A stretch of DNA of 64,000 nt from Cheilinus undulatus (lineage: Eukaryota; Chordata; Actinopteri; Labriformes; Labridae): NCBI RefSeq assembly GCF_018320785.1, contig NC_054873.1, positions 30,346,196-30,410,195 of the forward strand, read 5' to 3'. The notes beneath the pieces were generated by a model. The model saw only the letters and a list, made by a program, of their open reading frames with translations. It made no database searches and was not told where the DNA came from. Position numbers and translations under genes: made by a program. Positions 24,101 to 32,599 of this stretch are shown one piece after another (within the stretch, counting starts at the first letter, position 1; the number at the start of each line of letters is the position of its first letter).

Positions 24101-27100
24101 CCAACACAAACTGAAACATATCTACAAGTTAGAAAAGGTAGGATCAGATCAGATAATTTATTTCACAACTTTAAAACAGAAAATGTGTTTGACAGTAAAG
24201 TGTTTCATGTTTACAAGGATTTTCAGTGATTTAGAATCTGATAACATCAGATGAGACCATGGTATGTTTTAAAACACCATATAAAAGTAGGTTTTTTTAA
24301 CTATATACTTGTGTTGTGATCTTAATGAGCCTGTTTTGCTTTATTTACACATAAATGCTTCTGTGGGAGTGATGAAAGTTTGTTCCAAAGCCTGCTGCTA
24401 TTTTTTAACCTTCCACCTTAGCCAAGGAAACTTCACTCATGAGATTAGACAGAGTCCAGTCAGTGGTCTGAGTGAAAGAGGAAGGAAAAGTTTGGAGAAG
24501 TTTATATTACTTATATTATAAATTCATTTATTGCTTGTGTTTGTTGAAAAATACATAAGATAAGGAACTTGAGAAATATCGCATTTGTAATATTGGCAAA
24601 AAAAATCTCAATTAGTCAAGCCAAGCCAGTTAAACTATCCAATCAGCACTGAACCCAAGTAGCACTGACACAGTTACCCTGTGGCATCACTTCCTGTATT
24701 TCTGCTATTGCTGTTTTTCATGTCGACAGAGATGCTGCCAGATTGTTTATTTTCCTTCTTTCTTTTTTTTTGAACATGCTATTTTAGTTTTATCACAGAG
24801 TAGTGTAGCTAAATTTTGTAATAAATGCATACCAGTTCCAAATATTTGCTTCATGAACTTTTAATAAATGGTATCGGCCCTGAAAAGAACAATAATAATC
24901 GACCTACAATCATAATGGCATTATGAGTCCAAGGTAAATATTGCAGATGGCCTCCTAACTGGCAATAAAGAAATAAATGAATGATAAATTGAATAAATAA
25001 TTTAAAAGTATTGATTTCTCAGAGTTTGTATGCAAGACTGAAGCAATTTCACATTTTGACAATCAAGATGAAGCTTCAGCCAGACAACTAGGTCCGATTG
25101 TTTAGTGCCATCTGTTTTCACCAGTGTGTTTATGTAGCACAAACGGGGGAGGAAAATGTCCTCAATGAGGACTGTGCTTAAAAAGAAGACTTAGCTCAGT
25201 TGGAAGAGCAGCTGCCCATAATCAGAGGTTGTAGTCCTGGGGGCACTGGTTGCAGGATTTATTCCCAGTCTTGGCGCTGCTTGGTGCATGTCTTCCTGCG
25301 TTCTCTCTCCCAATGTTTCCTGTCTCTCTTCAGCTGTCCTTTTTAAATTAAAAGCAAAAAGCCCCAAAAACAATGTTAAAAACAGAACAACTTTTCTGCT
25401 AATATGACCTGGTGTTAAGTGAAACTGCAGAACATGATGAAAAAACATGTTGAATGGAGGTCAGATCAAGTCTGATGTTTGTATTTTAGGAAGTCATAAT
25501 AACAGGTGGAATTTGCTGCACTTGCATGCAGATCAGATATCTGTTAACAGAGATAAATCATCATTGTCAGATTTACACTAATGGGTGCTTGGAAGTCTTT
25601 CTTCAAATTTTAGTCCCCCAGCTCTGTGTAAAGCATTTTTTTCTTTGTTTACTAAAGCCAGCCGAATCCTGATTTGTCATTACTACTCTGACTTGTTCTT
25701 ATTGTAAGATCACCGCAGTTCAGCTAACTTTACCACATGCTTGCAAACTTCTGTAATGCCTGACCTTAGACTCCCTCGACCTAAAAGCAGCCACAGGGCA
25801 GGAGGTCCTGTGAAGGAGGTGGTGTCAGCCGTCACATTTCATTATCCCCGACTATTGTGAGTTTAAAAATGTAGATGGCTTCATTCAGACCCACCTCACT
25901 GCTTGTAAACACAGCGTGACAGGTGACTACCATGTCAACATTCAACAGTGCTGAGAGCCAGCAGTGAGCCTCTGGTGGTTTGTGTGACTCGCTTTGCTGC
26001 TGCAGTGTGACTGATTACTCTCATCACCTGCCTCCCCTGCATGTGATCCCAGTCACAGGCCTGTCCTTGTTCCTGTTCTCCCAGATGTTTGCAAACAGCT
26101 CCAATAAACAAAACAACTAGCTCTGCCGACCTGGGTAAACTGTTAGTCTGAAACATCTCCCTGTCTGCCAGGATCCCTCAAGTAACCCCGGAAACAGCAA
26201 GTTAGCGTGACTTTGAGGAGGACACCAAAGCTTTATCTCTGAATCTGCAGTTTGGGTCAACTGTAGGGCGTTTATGATTCTAATGTAGCCTCACAGCTCT
26301 CTGAAGTGACTAATATGTAGTCATGGGGTAAGCAGGGCTGTCACTCCTCCTTCCTGATGAACAGAAAACAAGGTGTGTGTTTATGCAGACGTAACCACGG
26401 CTCAATCATAGGCCTGCACACCAAACCTCCTCTGAACTCCCTCTGACAGGGAGGAAGACTCCTGCAGCGTCTTCCTCCTCACAAACTCTGCTGACCTCAG
26501 CACAAGTTGGAGTTTGTGAAATCTACACCCAAACCACGGTTAATGTGATGTTTGTGAGAAACCAGCCGCTTCTGATTCATGAAAACTCCCCCACAGTTAT
26601 ACAACATCCAACACATGATAGTGTTCTGTAACTACTCATCCTAGGACCATTTATTTTCCAGTCTTACCAAAGAGATTAGCAGCTGTGTGCATTTATCTCC
26701 TTGTCAGAAAACATGAAATCTGACAGTCTGTTCAGGCATGTGATATCTAAACAAGTCATTATAATAATGCCTGCCCCTCTAGTCATAGATAATAATATAA
26801 TGTTTATTGGTATAGCACTTGTCTAAACTCATGTAACAATACACTTCACAAAAACATAAAAGTCTAGCAATAGAAACACAATAAAGAGAAAATAATCATG
26901 ATTTTAAAAGTAAAAGATACAAAAAGCAATAGTAACAAATTAAGAATTAATCTTTAATCTTTAAGAACAATGCCAGTGTTGGGAAATTGCCCAACATTAC
27001 ATGCTTAAATGTCAGGATAGTGGGGGTCCCAAGTCTCTGTCATTATTATTTTTGGGTACCAGGTCTAGATGTTTTTAAACCCCTGATCTAGACCACAGGG

Positions 27101-29063
27101 GACTTGGTTCAAAGTGGACAAAGGGTATGACAAGTCACCTTTAATATACTAAAACTTTTTTAAGTACAAGATTTTACTCGCTTTTACATAAGAAGTTTTG
27201 AGTCATCGCAGAATGGAATTCTGACAATAGCATAATGCATCCAGTATTGCATTGATATATTGTTTTATGTCACGTCATATCATGTTTAGGGCTGTCAAAA
27301 GATCATAGATTTTTATCTCAATTTATCTGAGGGTTTCTGAGGTTAATCATGATTAATCACATCCATTTCAATCTGTTTTAAAGTGACACTTTTTTTGCAA
27401 CTAAAACAGTTTTTGTGTAATTTTGGATTTTTCGATTATCTTAACCTAAGGGTAAGGTGCAGATGAGTTTGGACTAGTCCATTGAGCTGTCTGTGAGATT
27501 TTAAAGTGAAATGAGACATGAAGGGGCAGTGTTGGACTTATTTTACATGACTTTTCCTCCAGGGAGACGCTAACATAGCTTAACCAACGCGTGCTAAAAG
27601 GCCCAATAAAGCATGAGATCAGTGAAGATTTAAAAATAACGAGTGCACTAATTGTGGACCTTGATTTATCACATTCAATACAGTTAATTTTGACAGCCCT
27701 AATTATATTATGATATGATATGATATATGATATAATGATATATCGCCTTATATTGTATTATATTATAAGAGATATTCATATTCACAATATCGATCTGCTA
27801 TGTCTGTATATCTATATATTATGCAGATATGCTGCGCTGCCATACTGCACCTGTTACACTTTGTTTTTATGTTTTTCACTGCCCCATGTTCATGTCATAC
27901 CACTGCTGTGTACATAATTTTTTTTCACTGCACACAATGTTGATTCTTTTATTTTAAATTCTATTTTATGTTGCCTATTGTTATTTGAATCTTTTTGTGT
28001 TGTTACCACCTTCTTCTCTTGTGTTGCTGAATTTCCATAATTTCCCCTCTGGGCACCAATAAAGTATTATTATCTTATCTGAATATAAGAACACAAAAAC
28101 ATGGTGGGAACTTTTATCATTTGATCCTTTAATTTTGAATGCGTTTTGCTTGTACAAACAAGCAACAGTCAAATTTTTACCTAAACATTTAGCAAACAGT
28201 TAAACGGGTAAAGGAAAGCAGGAAGTCGATAACAATAAACACAAGACAAGAATAAAACAGCCATGGTTACAGAAGTCTATTATTTAATTTATTATTTATT
28301 TATTATTTAAAAGAGGGAGTAAAAAGATCCAGTGCCTTAAAATTGATCTATTTGCTATTTAATACATTTTATTGTTTCTATTGTACAAATCTATTTCCTT
28401 GCCACTGTGACTGCTAGATGCTGCTTAGTGCTGAGCTCGTGGTGGATTAATGTTAGGTCTCTGTAAATAATGCGACGAAGATTATGGTCTAGACCTGCCC
28501 TCTTTGTAAAGTGTCTTATGTTATGAATAGGCACTATACAAAGACAGACTGATGGATTGGATACAGTATTTGTATGCCTTGTTGCACTGTAGGGGGATCA
28601 GACTAGTTTCTTGTTGTCAATAATATTATTATCAGACAATCATACAGTTCAGAAAGTATCCAGACCCCCTTCATTTTCTCATTTTTCTTATGTTGCAGCC
28701 TGATGCTACAGTAAAAAAACATTTTCATTCACATTAATCTACACTCAACACCCCATCATGACAAAGTGAAAACAGAATTTGAGGAATTCTAGCAAATTTA
28801 TTAAATATAAATAAACCTGAAATATCACATTGACATAAGTATTTAGAGCCTTTGAAAAAATACTCAGATGCTTCCCATTTCTCACAGTCTTTGCTGAAAT
28901 GTGTCTACACCTTAATTGGAGTCCACCTGTGGTAAATTAAACTGACTTTTCTGATGTAATTTCTCCTCTGCCTTGTTCACAGATGACAGAACAGAGAAAA
29001 AACAAACAGAGGCTTGGATTTCTAGGTCCTCCTCAGGCCAACCATCACATCCCAGCCCACTGA
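322..29063 (+). CDS. itpr2: itpr2, inositol 1,4,5-trisphosphate receptor type 2, 3' part of spliced CDS (9 exons)
   Basis: IP3-gated Ca2+ release channel of the endoplasmic reticulum; only the last roughly 430 codons are present and the gene begins before the window. Joined exons are 322-497, 583-747, 863-1046, 4811-4885, 6764-6885, 8475-8640, 8743-8903, 21500-21661 and 28983-29063; all junctions are GT-AG and keep one reading frame to a TGA. In order they encode membrane segments, the S4-S5 linker (TRNGRS), S5, a luminal loop, the selectivity filter GGGVGD, S6 ([17 protein letters not shown]), a Cys2-His2 linker (CFIC...HIKSEH) and a C-terminal coiled coil ending in [13 protein letters not shown]. 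Type 2 rather than 1 or 3 is favoured by [31 protein letters not shown] and AQMI, and by the neighbours sspn and bhlhe41. Introns range from 85 bp to 12.6 kb. Confidence 0.95.
583..747 (+). CDS. itpr2: itpr2 exon: [12 protein letters not shown] and following membrane segment
   Basis: Acceptor ctccttttcag, donor TTG|gtaaga, 55 codons, phase 0 at both ends. It encodes [18 protein letters not shown], then a hydrophobic segment with [21 protein letters not shown]. All of these are strongly conserved in IP3 receptors. The preceding intron is only 85 bp. Confidence 0.93.
863..1046 (+). CDS. itpr2: itpr2 exon: S4-S5 linker and S5
   Basis: Acceptor gctccctctgtag, donor CAAG|gtagaa, ending in phase 1. 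It encodes [32 protein letters not shown] and the S5 helix ending [11 protein letters not shown], then the first luminal residues (MEVDHLLAQ). The preceding intron is 115 bp. Confidence 0.93.
1565..1730 (+). repeat. tRNA-derived-type SINE, copy 1
   Basis: Shares with 25185-25350 and 5485-5615 (reverse) the body: a tRNA-like head, tcctgcatgtctttccccc, ctctgtc...tttcc, actgtcctct and a tail aataaaggcttaaaaag. The head is decayed. It abuts the next element. Confidence 0.65.
1732..2915 (-). mobile_element. Tc1-like DNA transposon, decayed, family with TIR acaggtgcatctcaaaaa
   Basis: The left terminus acaggtgcatctcaaaaaat is mirrored on the right by ttttttgagatgcacc. Between them, the minus strand carries broken transposase frames: SDESKFWI...[13 protein letters not shown] matches the Tc1 DDE-domain region 'SDES.F...VMVWG' (frame around 1990-2256), and a left part matches the catalytic 'P..NPIEN' area. 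Frames are shifted and stopped, so it is a pseudogene. Part of the same family lies at 47160-47651 in opposite orientation. Confidence 0.8.
3120..3165. repeat. CAAT/TTGA palindromic microsatellite
   Basis: (CAAT)4 runs directly into (GATT)n. Positions 3120-3154 form a perfect palindrome with one central base; the TTGA-type repeat continues to about 3165. Confidence 0.9.
3240..3288. repeat. Perfect 20-bp inverted repeat
   Basis: acaataatagtttgaaatgc (3240-3259) and its exact reverse complement (3269-3288) flank a 9-nt loop. Probably the remnant of a small foldback element. Confidence 0.9.
4811..4885 (+). CDS. itpr2: itpr2 exon: luminal loop between S5 and pore
   Basis: A 75-nt exon, acceptor tattttggaaag, donor CCTG|gtgagt. 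Its phase (1 in, 1 out) joins the exons on both sides exactly. It encodes [24 protein letters not shown]. The family's variable luminal loop likewise carries two spaced cysteines here. Identification rests on phase, position and the Cys pair rather than close sequence similarity. Confidence 0.75.
5485..5615 (-). repeat. tRNA-derived-type SINE, copy 2 (reverse)
   Basis: Reverse complement reads ...cagcatgtcattccccacac...aataaaggcaaataag, matching the body and A-rich tail of the SINEs at 1565 and 25185. Confidence 0.6.
5627..6406 (-). mobile_element. Tc1-like transposon, 5' half with transposase N-terminus (pseudogene)
   Basis: The minus-strand frame 6085-5627 encodes a paired-like DNA-binding region: [40 protein letters not shown] and [20 protein letters not shown], typical of Tc1 transposase residues about 1-120. 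The outer end at 6370-6406 is the terminal repeat (aagtgaagggggttttgaaa...cagtgcttt in reverse sense). The catalytic half is missing. Confidence 0.85.
6764..6885 (+). CDS. itpr2: itpr2 exon: pore helix and selectivity filter
   Basis: Acceptor tttggttttag, donor CAG|gtgaga. It encodes [27 protein letters not shown], then the selectivity filter GGGVGD and [15 protein letters not shown] and [12 protein letters not shown] match type 2 receptors better than types 1 and 3 from memory of the family. Confidence 0.95.
6886..8474 (+). other. itpr2: itpr2 intron with Tc1-derived MITE
   Basis: The only recognisable content is the MITE at 7601-8148. The remainder is AT-rich unique sequence. Confidence 0.6.
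7601..8148 (+). mobile_element. Tc1-derived MITE, copy 1 (548 bp)
   Basis: Ends are inverted repeats of 30 bp with one mismatch (tacagtgcttaacaaattta... / its complement), beginning with TA. Near the right end, from 8030, lies the start of a Tc1-like transposase frame ([15 protein letters not shown], stop, [12 protein letters not shown]). The rest of the transposase is deleted. A nearly identical copy lies at 60930-61474. Confidence 0.85.
8475..8640 (+). CDS. itpr2: itpr2 exon: S6 gating helix
   Basis: Acceptor gtgccatccag, donor TGCG|gtgtgt. It encodes [16 protein letters not shown], a hydrophobic S6 helix and [17 protein letters not shown], then the first half of the cytosolic zinc-binding linker (TTCFIC). 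Near-invariant sequence in IP3 receptors. Confidence 0.96.
8743..8903 (+). CDS. itpr2: itpr2 exon: linker domain, His pair of zinc site
   Basis: Acceptor tctgtcttgcag, donor GCG|gtgagt. It completes [18 protein letters not shown] and adds [15 protein letters not shown], giving the C-x2-C / H-x4-H arrangement of the receptor's linker domain. It then encodes [22 protein letters not shown]. The upstream intron is 102 bp; the downstream one is 12.6 kb. Confidence 0.96.
10030..10790. repeat. Degenerate minisatellite-like element
   Basis: Starts with a GC-richer module (10050-10200) and continues as an irregular reiteration of ggcaaaa / ggttaaa / aaagtg words at roughly 20-35-base spacing up to about 10760. 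No coding content. Confidence 0.5.
11950..12562 (-). mobile_element. Tc1-like transposon fragment, family with termini tacctaataaagtg
   Basis: On the minus strand the frame 12459-12265 encodes [20 protein letters not shown] and [20 protein letters not shown], a Tc1-type helix-turn-helix. A second frame (12156-11950) has [16 protein letters not shown] and DES residues from the start of the catalytic domain. The outer terminus is at about 12540-12562. Frames are disrupted and the distal half is missing. Confidence 0.75.
13946..15070. mobile_element. hAT-like non-autonomous remnant, interrupted
   Basis: Contains the reiterated 'gatgcacaatattgg', 'ctgccgatactgataat' and 'aatatctgccaatacc' motifs typical of a common hAT-like teleost repeat. 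The element at 14317-15011 sits inside it: left and right parts meet if the insertion and one TTAA are removed. Family assignment is by motif memory only. Confidence 0.45.
14317..15011. mobile_element. piggyBac-like non-autonomous element, 695 bp
   Basis: Begins CCCT and ends AGGG, and is flanked by TTAA on both sides (14313-14316 and 15012-15015), the piggyBac target-site signature. Inverted ends agree at about 10 of the first 14 bases. No transposase frame remains. Its right end shares agcaccggcac, 19 nt from the terminus, with the element at 60342-61813. Confidence 0.65.
15620..15663. repeat. (CTGA)n microsatellite
   Basis: About ten near-perfect tetranucleotide units in tandem. Confidence 0.95.
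16160..16285 (-). repeat. Fragment of hairpin MITE-related family
   Basis: In reverse orientation it shares with 42715-42805 the order: tttaaaacataaagccctgt, cagc.ggaaacagctaacctgac, a foldback segment with tgaatatatt, then tctgggaaa. The two copies differ mainly in the central stem. Confidence 0.6.
17172..18045 (+). repeat. LINE 3'-tail-type repeats, partly duplicated
   Basis: The motif ccattagcc..a.ctcccaatagt.aagaatcctttaaaa occurs at 17391 and again at 17817. The second copy continues through tttcatcaaaatctgtccat, gagttatgttgctaac and (acaa)n to cataacctccttggc.gaggtaa. The same block recurs at 38765-39030. It resembles the 3' end of an RTE-like LINE, an assignment from memory. Confidence 0.55.
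18713..19249 (+). mobile_element. Non-autonomous DNA transposon with subterminal hairpin, copy 1
   Basis: Runs from aacctgacatgccagatgga to atccatctgctttgcaaggtta; the two ends are imperfect inverted repeats. Just inside the left end, ccagatggat...atccatctgg forms a hairpin. The interior matches 34675-35222 at high identity over more than 500 bp. It uniquely contains a perfect 10-bp palindrome at 18929-18952. Confidence 0.75.
19433..19752 (+). repeat. 70-bp direct repeat pair, 250 bp apart
   Basis: gaaaacagctggggcagagt... to ...aaatttgccagc occurs at about 19433-19503 and 19683-19752 with only a few substitutions. The spacer shows no recognised element. Confidence 0.8.
21500..21661 (+). CDS. 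itpr2: itpr2 exon: C-terminal coiled coil
   Basis: Acceptor ctctcctcccag, donor CAG|gtacag, 54 codons. It encodes [20 protein letters not shown], then a heptad-like [10 protein letters not shown] and [13 protein letters not shown], the C-terminal coiled coil of the tetramer. A pyrimidine-rich tract precedes the acceptor. Confidence 0.95.
22440..22560 (+). mobile_element. Tc1-like fragment, leader plus internal piece
   Basis: ccacaggtgtataaaatcaa is the typical leader of the Tc1 lineage seen at 48716-49461. It is followed directly by the internal words ccatggcc...cagctgcatgcaagc that also occur there. An internal deletion joined the two. Confidence 0.5.
23240..23930. repeat. A-rich 'aaactaaa' repeats flanking an unclassified repeat
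   Basis: Degenerate actaaaact/aaaacaaa stretches occur at 23240-23400 and 23815-23930. Between them, around 23597-23760, lies a 'gtcaaattcatgttgagtcc ... gaaggccggac' motif that is common in fish genomes. Class not determined. Confidence 0.45.
25185..25350 (+). repeat. tRNA-derived SINE, copy 3 (best preserved)
   Basis: It has an A-box-like tagctcagttggaagagc and a B-box-like ggttgcaggatttattcc, followed by the shared body gcatgtcttcc...ctctctccc...tttcctgtc and an A-rich tail. The spacing of the boxes fits a tRNA head, but it cannot fold into a complete tRNA, so it is not scored as a tRNA gene. Confidence 0.75.
27287..27701. mobile_element. hAT-like MITE
   Basis: Ends are tagggctgtcaaaa and ttttgacagcccta, perfect 14-bp inverted repeats. 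The interior has gattaatcacat-type motifs typical of this widespread element. No coding content. Flanking 8-mers do not match, so the target duplication has decayed. Confidence 0.75.
27705..27790. repeat. TGATA-rich simple repeat
   Basis: Irregular tgatatgata/tatata reiteration directly after the hAT-like MITE. Confidence 0.7.
27830..28080 (+). repeat. LINE 3'-tail-like fragment
   Basis: Pyrimidine-rich sequence ending tttcccctctgggcaccaat and aaagtatt, resembling the 3' ends of CR1/Rex-type LINEs (assignment from memory). No reverse transcriptase residues. Confidence 0.4.
28437..28562 (+). repeat. L2-like 3'-tail fragment
   Basis: taaagtgtctt...ttatgaataggcactatacaaa closely resembles the conserved 3' tail used by L2-type LINEs and their SINEs. 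5' truncated. Confidence 0.5.
28641..28950 (+). mobile_element. Tc1-like fragment, terminal repeat plus leader
   Basis: Begins with the terminal repeat (cagaaagtatccagaccccc), then ttatgttgcagcctgatgct, gacaaagtgaaaacagaatt and the leader ccacctgtggtaaattaaac. It matches the outer end of the 5627-6406 element in reverse. It ends just upstream of the last itpr2 exon. Confidence 0.75.
28983..29063 (+). CDS. itpr2: itpr2 terminal coding exon
   Basis: Acceptor ccttgttcacag, then [20 protein letters not shown], six more residues and TGA. MTEQRK.KQR.G is the hallmark of the extreme C terminus of IP3 receptors. The exon lies 7.3 kb from its neighbour and only a few tens of bases downstream of a Tc1-like fragment. 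Confidence 0.9.
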   Translation: MTEQRKNKQRLGFLGPPQANHHIPAH

Positions 29064-30215
29064 GGGTCTCCAGGCTCAGACAGGGCACAGTGATGGGACC
29101 CTTAACTGGAGAAAACTGGATAAGAAATGCAGACACTTCAGCCTTACGAACAATACAAGCACACTTCTAATAGTTCAAGAGGCCAGAAGAAGTATGGACC
29201 TAACATTTATGACATGGTGCCTTTATTTTGACACAAAAACTGCCTTTTGGGATTAAAACTGTGCCTTATTTACCACTGGGTGCGCTTTCCTGGCTGTCTG
29301 TACACACCCTAGTTCAGGGGAGCTGAGTGATTGGCCCGGCACTGCACACATCTGCCAGTGTAGTGTTGAGTGCCAGACAGAGGTCGAGGGTTGTTAAGGA
29401 AAGGTTAATGGTTAAGTGCTGTCAAGTCTGTGGACATCGGTGTCTTGGCCGTCTCTTCTCGGCTGTCTCAGCACTGATGTGTCAGAGAGCGAGTCGACTG
29501 GCCGAACAGCCAGTGATTGGACCTGAACTAAGAGGTTTGGGGTTCTTGCATGACCAGTTGGCTTTTAAGGGGAAGAGTGAATGCAAACGTAAAGAATTCT
29601 GCTCTTTACATTTTAAGTCTCTAATGGTATTTATCTGAGAATGTTCAGTTCATAACTGGAGTATTATTTTTGCATTTTGGAAGAGGAATCATGCTGCCTT
29701 GCTTATTAACTTTTATAATCTGTACATCGCTAAAAGTGCACTTTTTTTTAAAAAGGTAAAAATCAAAGCCTATTACTGGAAACAGTCCGTGGATTTGGGT
29801 ATTATTTTTGTATGCTTGTGTTGTGTTTATAGATGCGTTCACTGCACCATTTCAGTTGCATTACAGCTATATAAATAACATAAATGTGAATAAAAATAAT
29901 GATAACCTGTGCAAAACTTACTTGAAATTTCTTTTAAATCTAAATCTTGTATCGGTACATAAAGGAGTACTCACTGAGGATAGCCCACAATGTAACTGTG
30001 TCTTCTTCTACTGTTTCTTTTGTTTGTAAATCCTCCTCATGTCTCTTGTATTGTGATTAATTATGTGTGGTTTAAAATTCCACAAACTGATGGTAGAACA
30101 TGAGTTTGTACGTTTGATGCTAACTGTCCTATGACATGATCTGTTGAAACAAAATGTATAGAGGAAATATGTTTTATGTGGTCAGGTGTTGTAATAAATC
30201 TGTAACAAGATTCAG
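29064..30215 (+). other. itpr2: itpr2 3' UTR (probable)
   Basis: Sequence after the stop codon has no recognisable transposon. AATAAA signals occur at 29889-29894 and 30193-30198; the second is followed by a T-rich stretch. The true cleavage site cannot be fixed by eye. Confidence 0.5.
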
Positions 30216-32599
30216 TGGCATGCCTTGAGTCAACAGCTTTGTGTCGGCCCTTGTTGTTGTTTGGGATGAATGACCTCCTCTGCACCCAACCACTCAGCAA
30301 CACCCTCTCTGTGTTTACTCACACTTACACTTGTCCCTGAAGGGAGCCCAGGAGCCATGAAAAGACCAGTGTTCATTCATACAGGATCATATTCCAGCTC
30401 CGGCAGCAGGGTTATTCATCTAATATTAAAAGAAAAGTTATGGGAGCTGCTGTACATTCTTCAGTGTACATCTGTTATAGGACTCTTCTTCACATTAAAA
30501 TGAAGCTCATTAATCGCTGATATGTTGCTAAGAGAGCATACCAGTCTCAGAACGGGTCAACTACCGTCATACTCTTTGAAAGTAGATTAAGGAATCACAA
30601 CAAAAGAATTCATGCTTTGCAGAAATGAGATATCTAGTCATAGCTATTTATGCCTCATGAAGTGCCATCATCAATGATTGATATGGACAGCTGAAAATGA
30701 TGGAGCAATAGTTGAAACTGATAAGAACAGGTTCAGTAGTAATAAGGAATGAATAAAAATGTAAAGCAGGCCAAAATAGAGAAAGAATATTTGAAGTGGG
30801 TGGGTATGAATGATAAAACAGTTTGACGGACAAAAGTAAAGGGTTGTTGAACTGCAGAAACATCCCATTTGTGCTGCTAGCTGCTCTTAATATAAACTTA
30901 AAGCTTCTGAGTGAGCCAAACATAACCAGGCTTTCTTTAAGTAAGTGGGCTCAACAAAGTCTTAAGCTCCAGTTAGAGATGACAGATATCACAAAGCTGA
31001 TTATGAACCATCTCTGTTAACTCAAGCTTTCTACATCTGGCTGCATGTGAGACATCATTTGAATCTTCTTCGGCGAAAAGAATTGATCTTCAGCTGTCGG
31101 AGGCTGTCAGATTAAAATATAAAGAAATGATGTTGGGAATGGGAATGTTCTTGTGGTTAAATGGCTTTACTGCTGCTGTAAGGAACAAAATAAATGTTAT
31201 GCATCTGCACCAACAATAGCTGAGGCTGGAGGTATTGTTTCCAGTTGTCCACCTGTCCAGCAGTCCATCTGGGTCATTCTTATTAAAGTCATGAATAACT
31301 AAAGAAAGTGATACATTGCTGTCAAAAATCAACATCAATTTCAATTGGTTCATAGATAAAACCTTAACAAAACAGGCCTACAAATGTTTCTTCTTATCAA
31401 AAGAGCTTTTAGAAACAATTTGAATGTTTATCATGTTTTAGTTGTTACGTGTAAATTTAAGTTTGACAACCTCAGAGCAGACAAATCCTTGCAGCCCCCC
31501 AAATCTTTGGTGCACCTCCTTGGGGTCCAGGACCTCAAGTTGTAAACCAACATGGATTCTTTAAACTTTGCATAAACATCCACTACGGCTGGAGAATGAA
31601 CTGATAAGATGTTGAAGGTCTGAAGTCAAAGTCACTGGGCCTCATGTTCAGCCCTTGCTAACACAGTTTTCATTTCATTTTATTTTTGTGACCCAGACCA
31701 TGATCACATAGTATGGAGCACAAAAAGAACATAAAATACAAATAAGAAAAAGGTAGCACACAGCATGTCTGAAATACAACAAATTCTAGCTAAATAATGG
31801 AAGAGCAATTTTAAAAAGCAAGTAGCACTACTGTAGCATTTTCTCTTTACCATCACTGTATCTTAACTGCCTGGCAACTGAAAACCTTGGGGAGCCAGTT
31901 CTAGTTTTAATTCATACAGTCATTTGTTGATTTTGCCATGGCACAAACTGTTACTGCTCCTTTTTTCTTTCTACTCAAGGAGTATGATTGGGAAATGTAA
32001 CTATGTTGAATGGCCCTTCAGGCCATGGAATATATGGGGAAATAACTGCCAAATCAAAGGCCAATCAATTTATTCATCTGATTAGATACATCTTGATTCT
32101 ACTACACTAGTCAATTTTACAGTTTTCTTTGTAAAAGCAGGCGTGTTAAACAGACCTTTAAGGATTTGATTACCAAACAGAAAATCCTAGTAGCCTTGAA
32201 GATATTTCTTTTTATGGGTAGTTGTTAAATTTTTGATACTTTACAGCCATTTTAAAGCATAACTCGATACCAGCCAGGTTATAAATCTGGAGTAACTTTC
32301 CATGGTGATATAACCAGATTAAAAGAAAGCCAACTTTGTGACACAGAAATCTCTGACGTAGGGCTCTACAGACCAGGCTTAACCTCTAATGTCACTTCTT
32401 GAAGCATCTCTTTGTTAGAAACCTGGTTTGTGTTGTGTTTGGCAACCCCTGGGGACAAAGTAACACGTCTAAACTCTGCTGATCTAGTCCTGTATAAATA
32501 CACTTCAAATTTTCTTGCTTTCTTTCAAATGTCAGGCCTGTCACACGCTAAGTTTTTGCTCAAAAAATACAAATGATCAAAGGCTGCTTCTTTGCTGTT

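Larger units (their letters stand above)
21662..28982 (+). other. itpr2: itpr2 7.3-kb terminal intron
   Basis: Contains Tc1 fragments (22440-22560 and 28641-28950), A-rich and unclassified repeats (23240-23930), a SINE (25185-25350), a hAT-like MITE (27287-27701), LINE-tail-like pieces (26795-26870, 27830-28080, 28437-28562) and unique GC-richer sequence at 25700-26620. No further exon is seen. Confidence 0.6.

Noticed and set aside
25185-25265. Possible tRNA gene (A-box and B-box words)
   Set aside because: The boxes are degenerate, no full cloverleaf is possible, and the body and tail match the SINE copies at 1565 and 5485.
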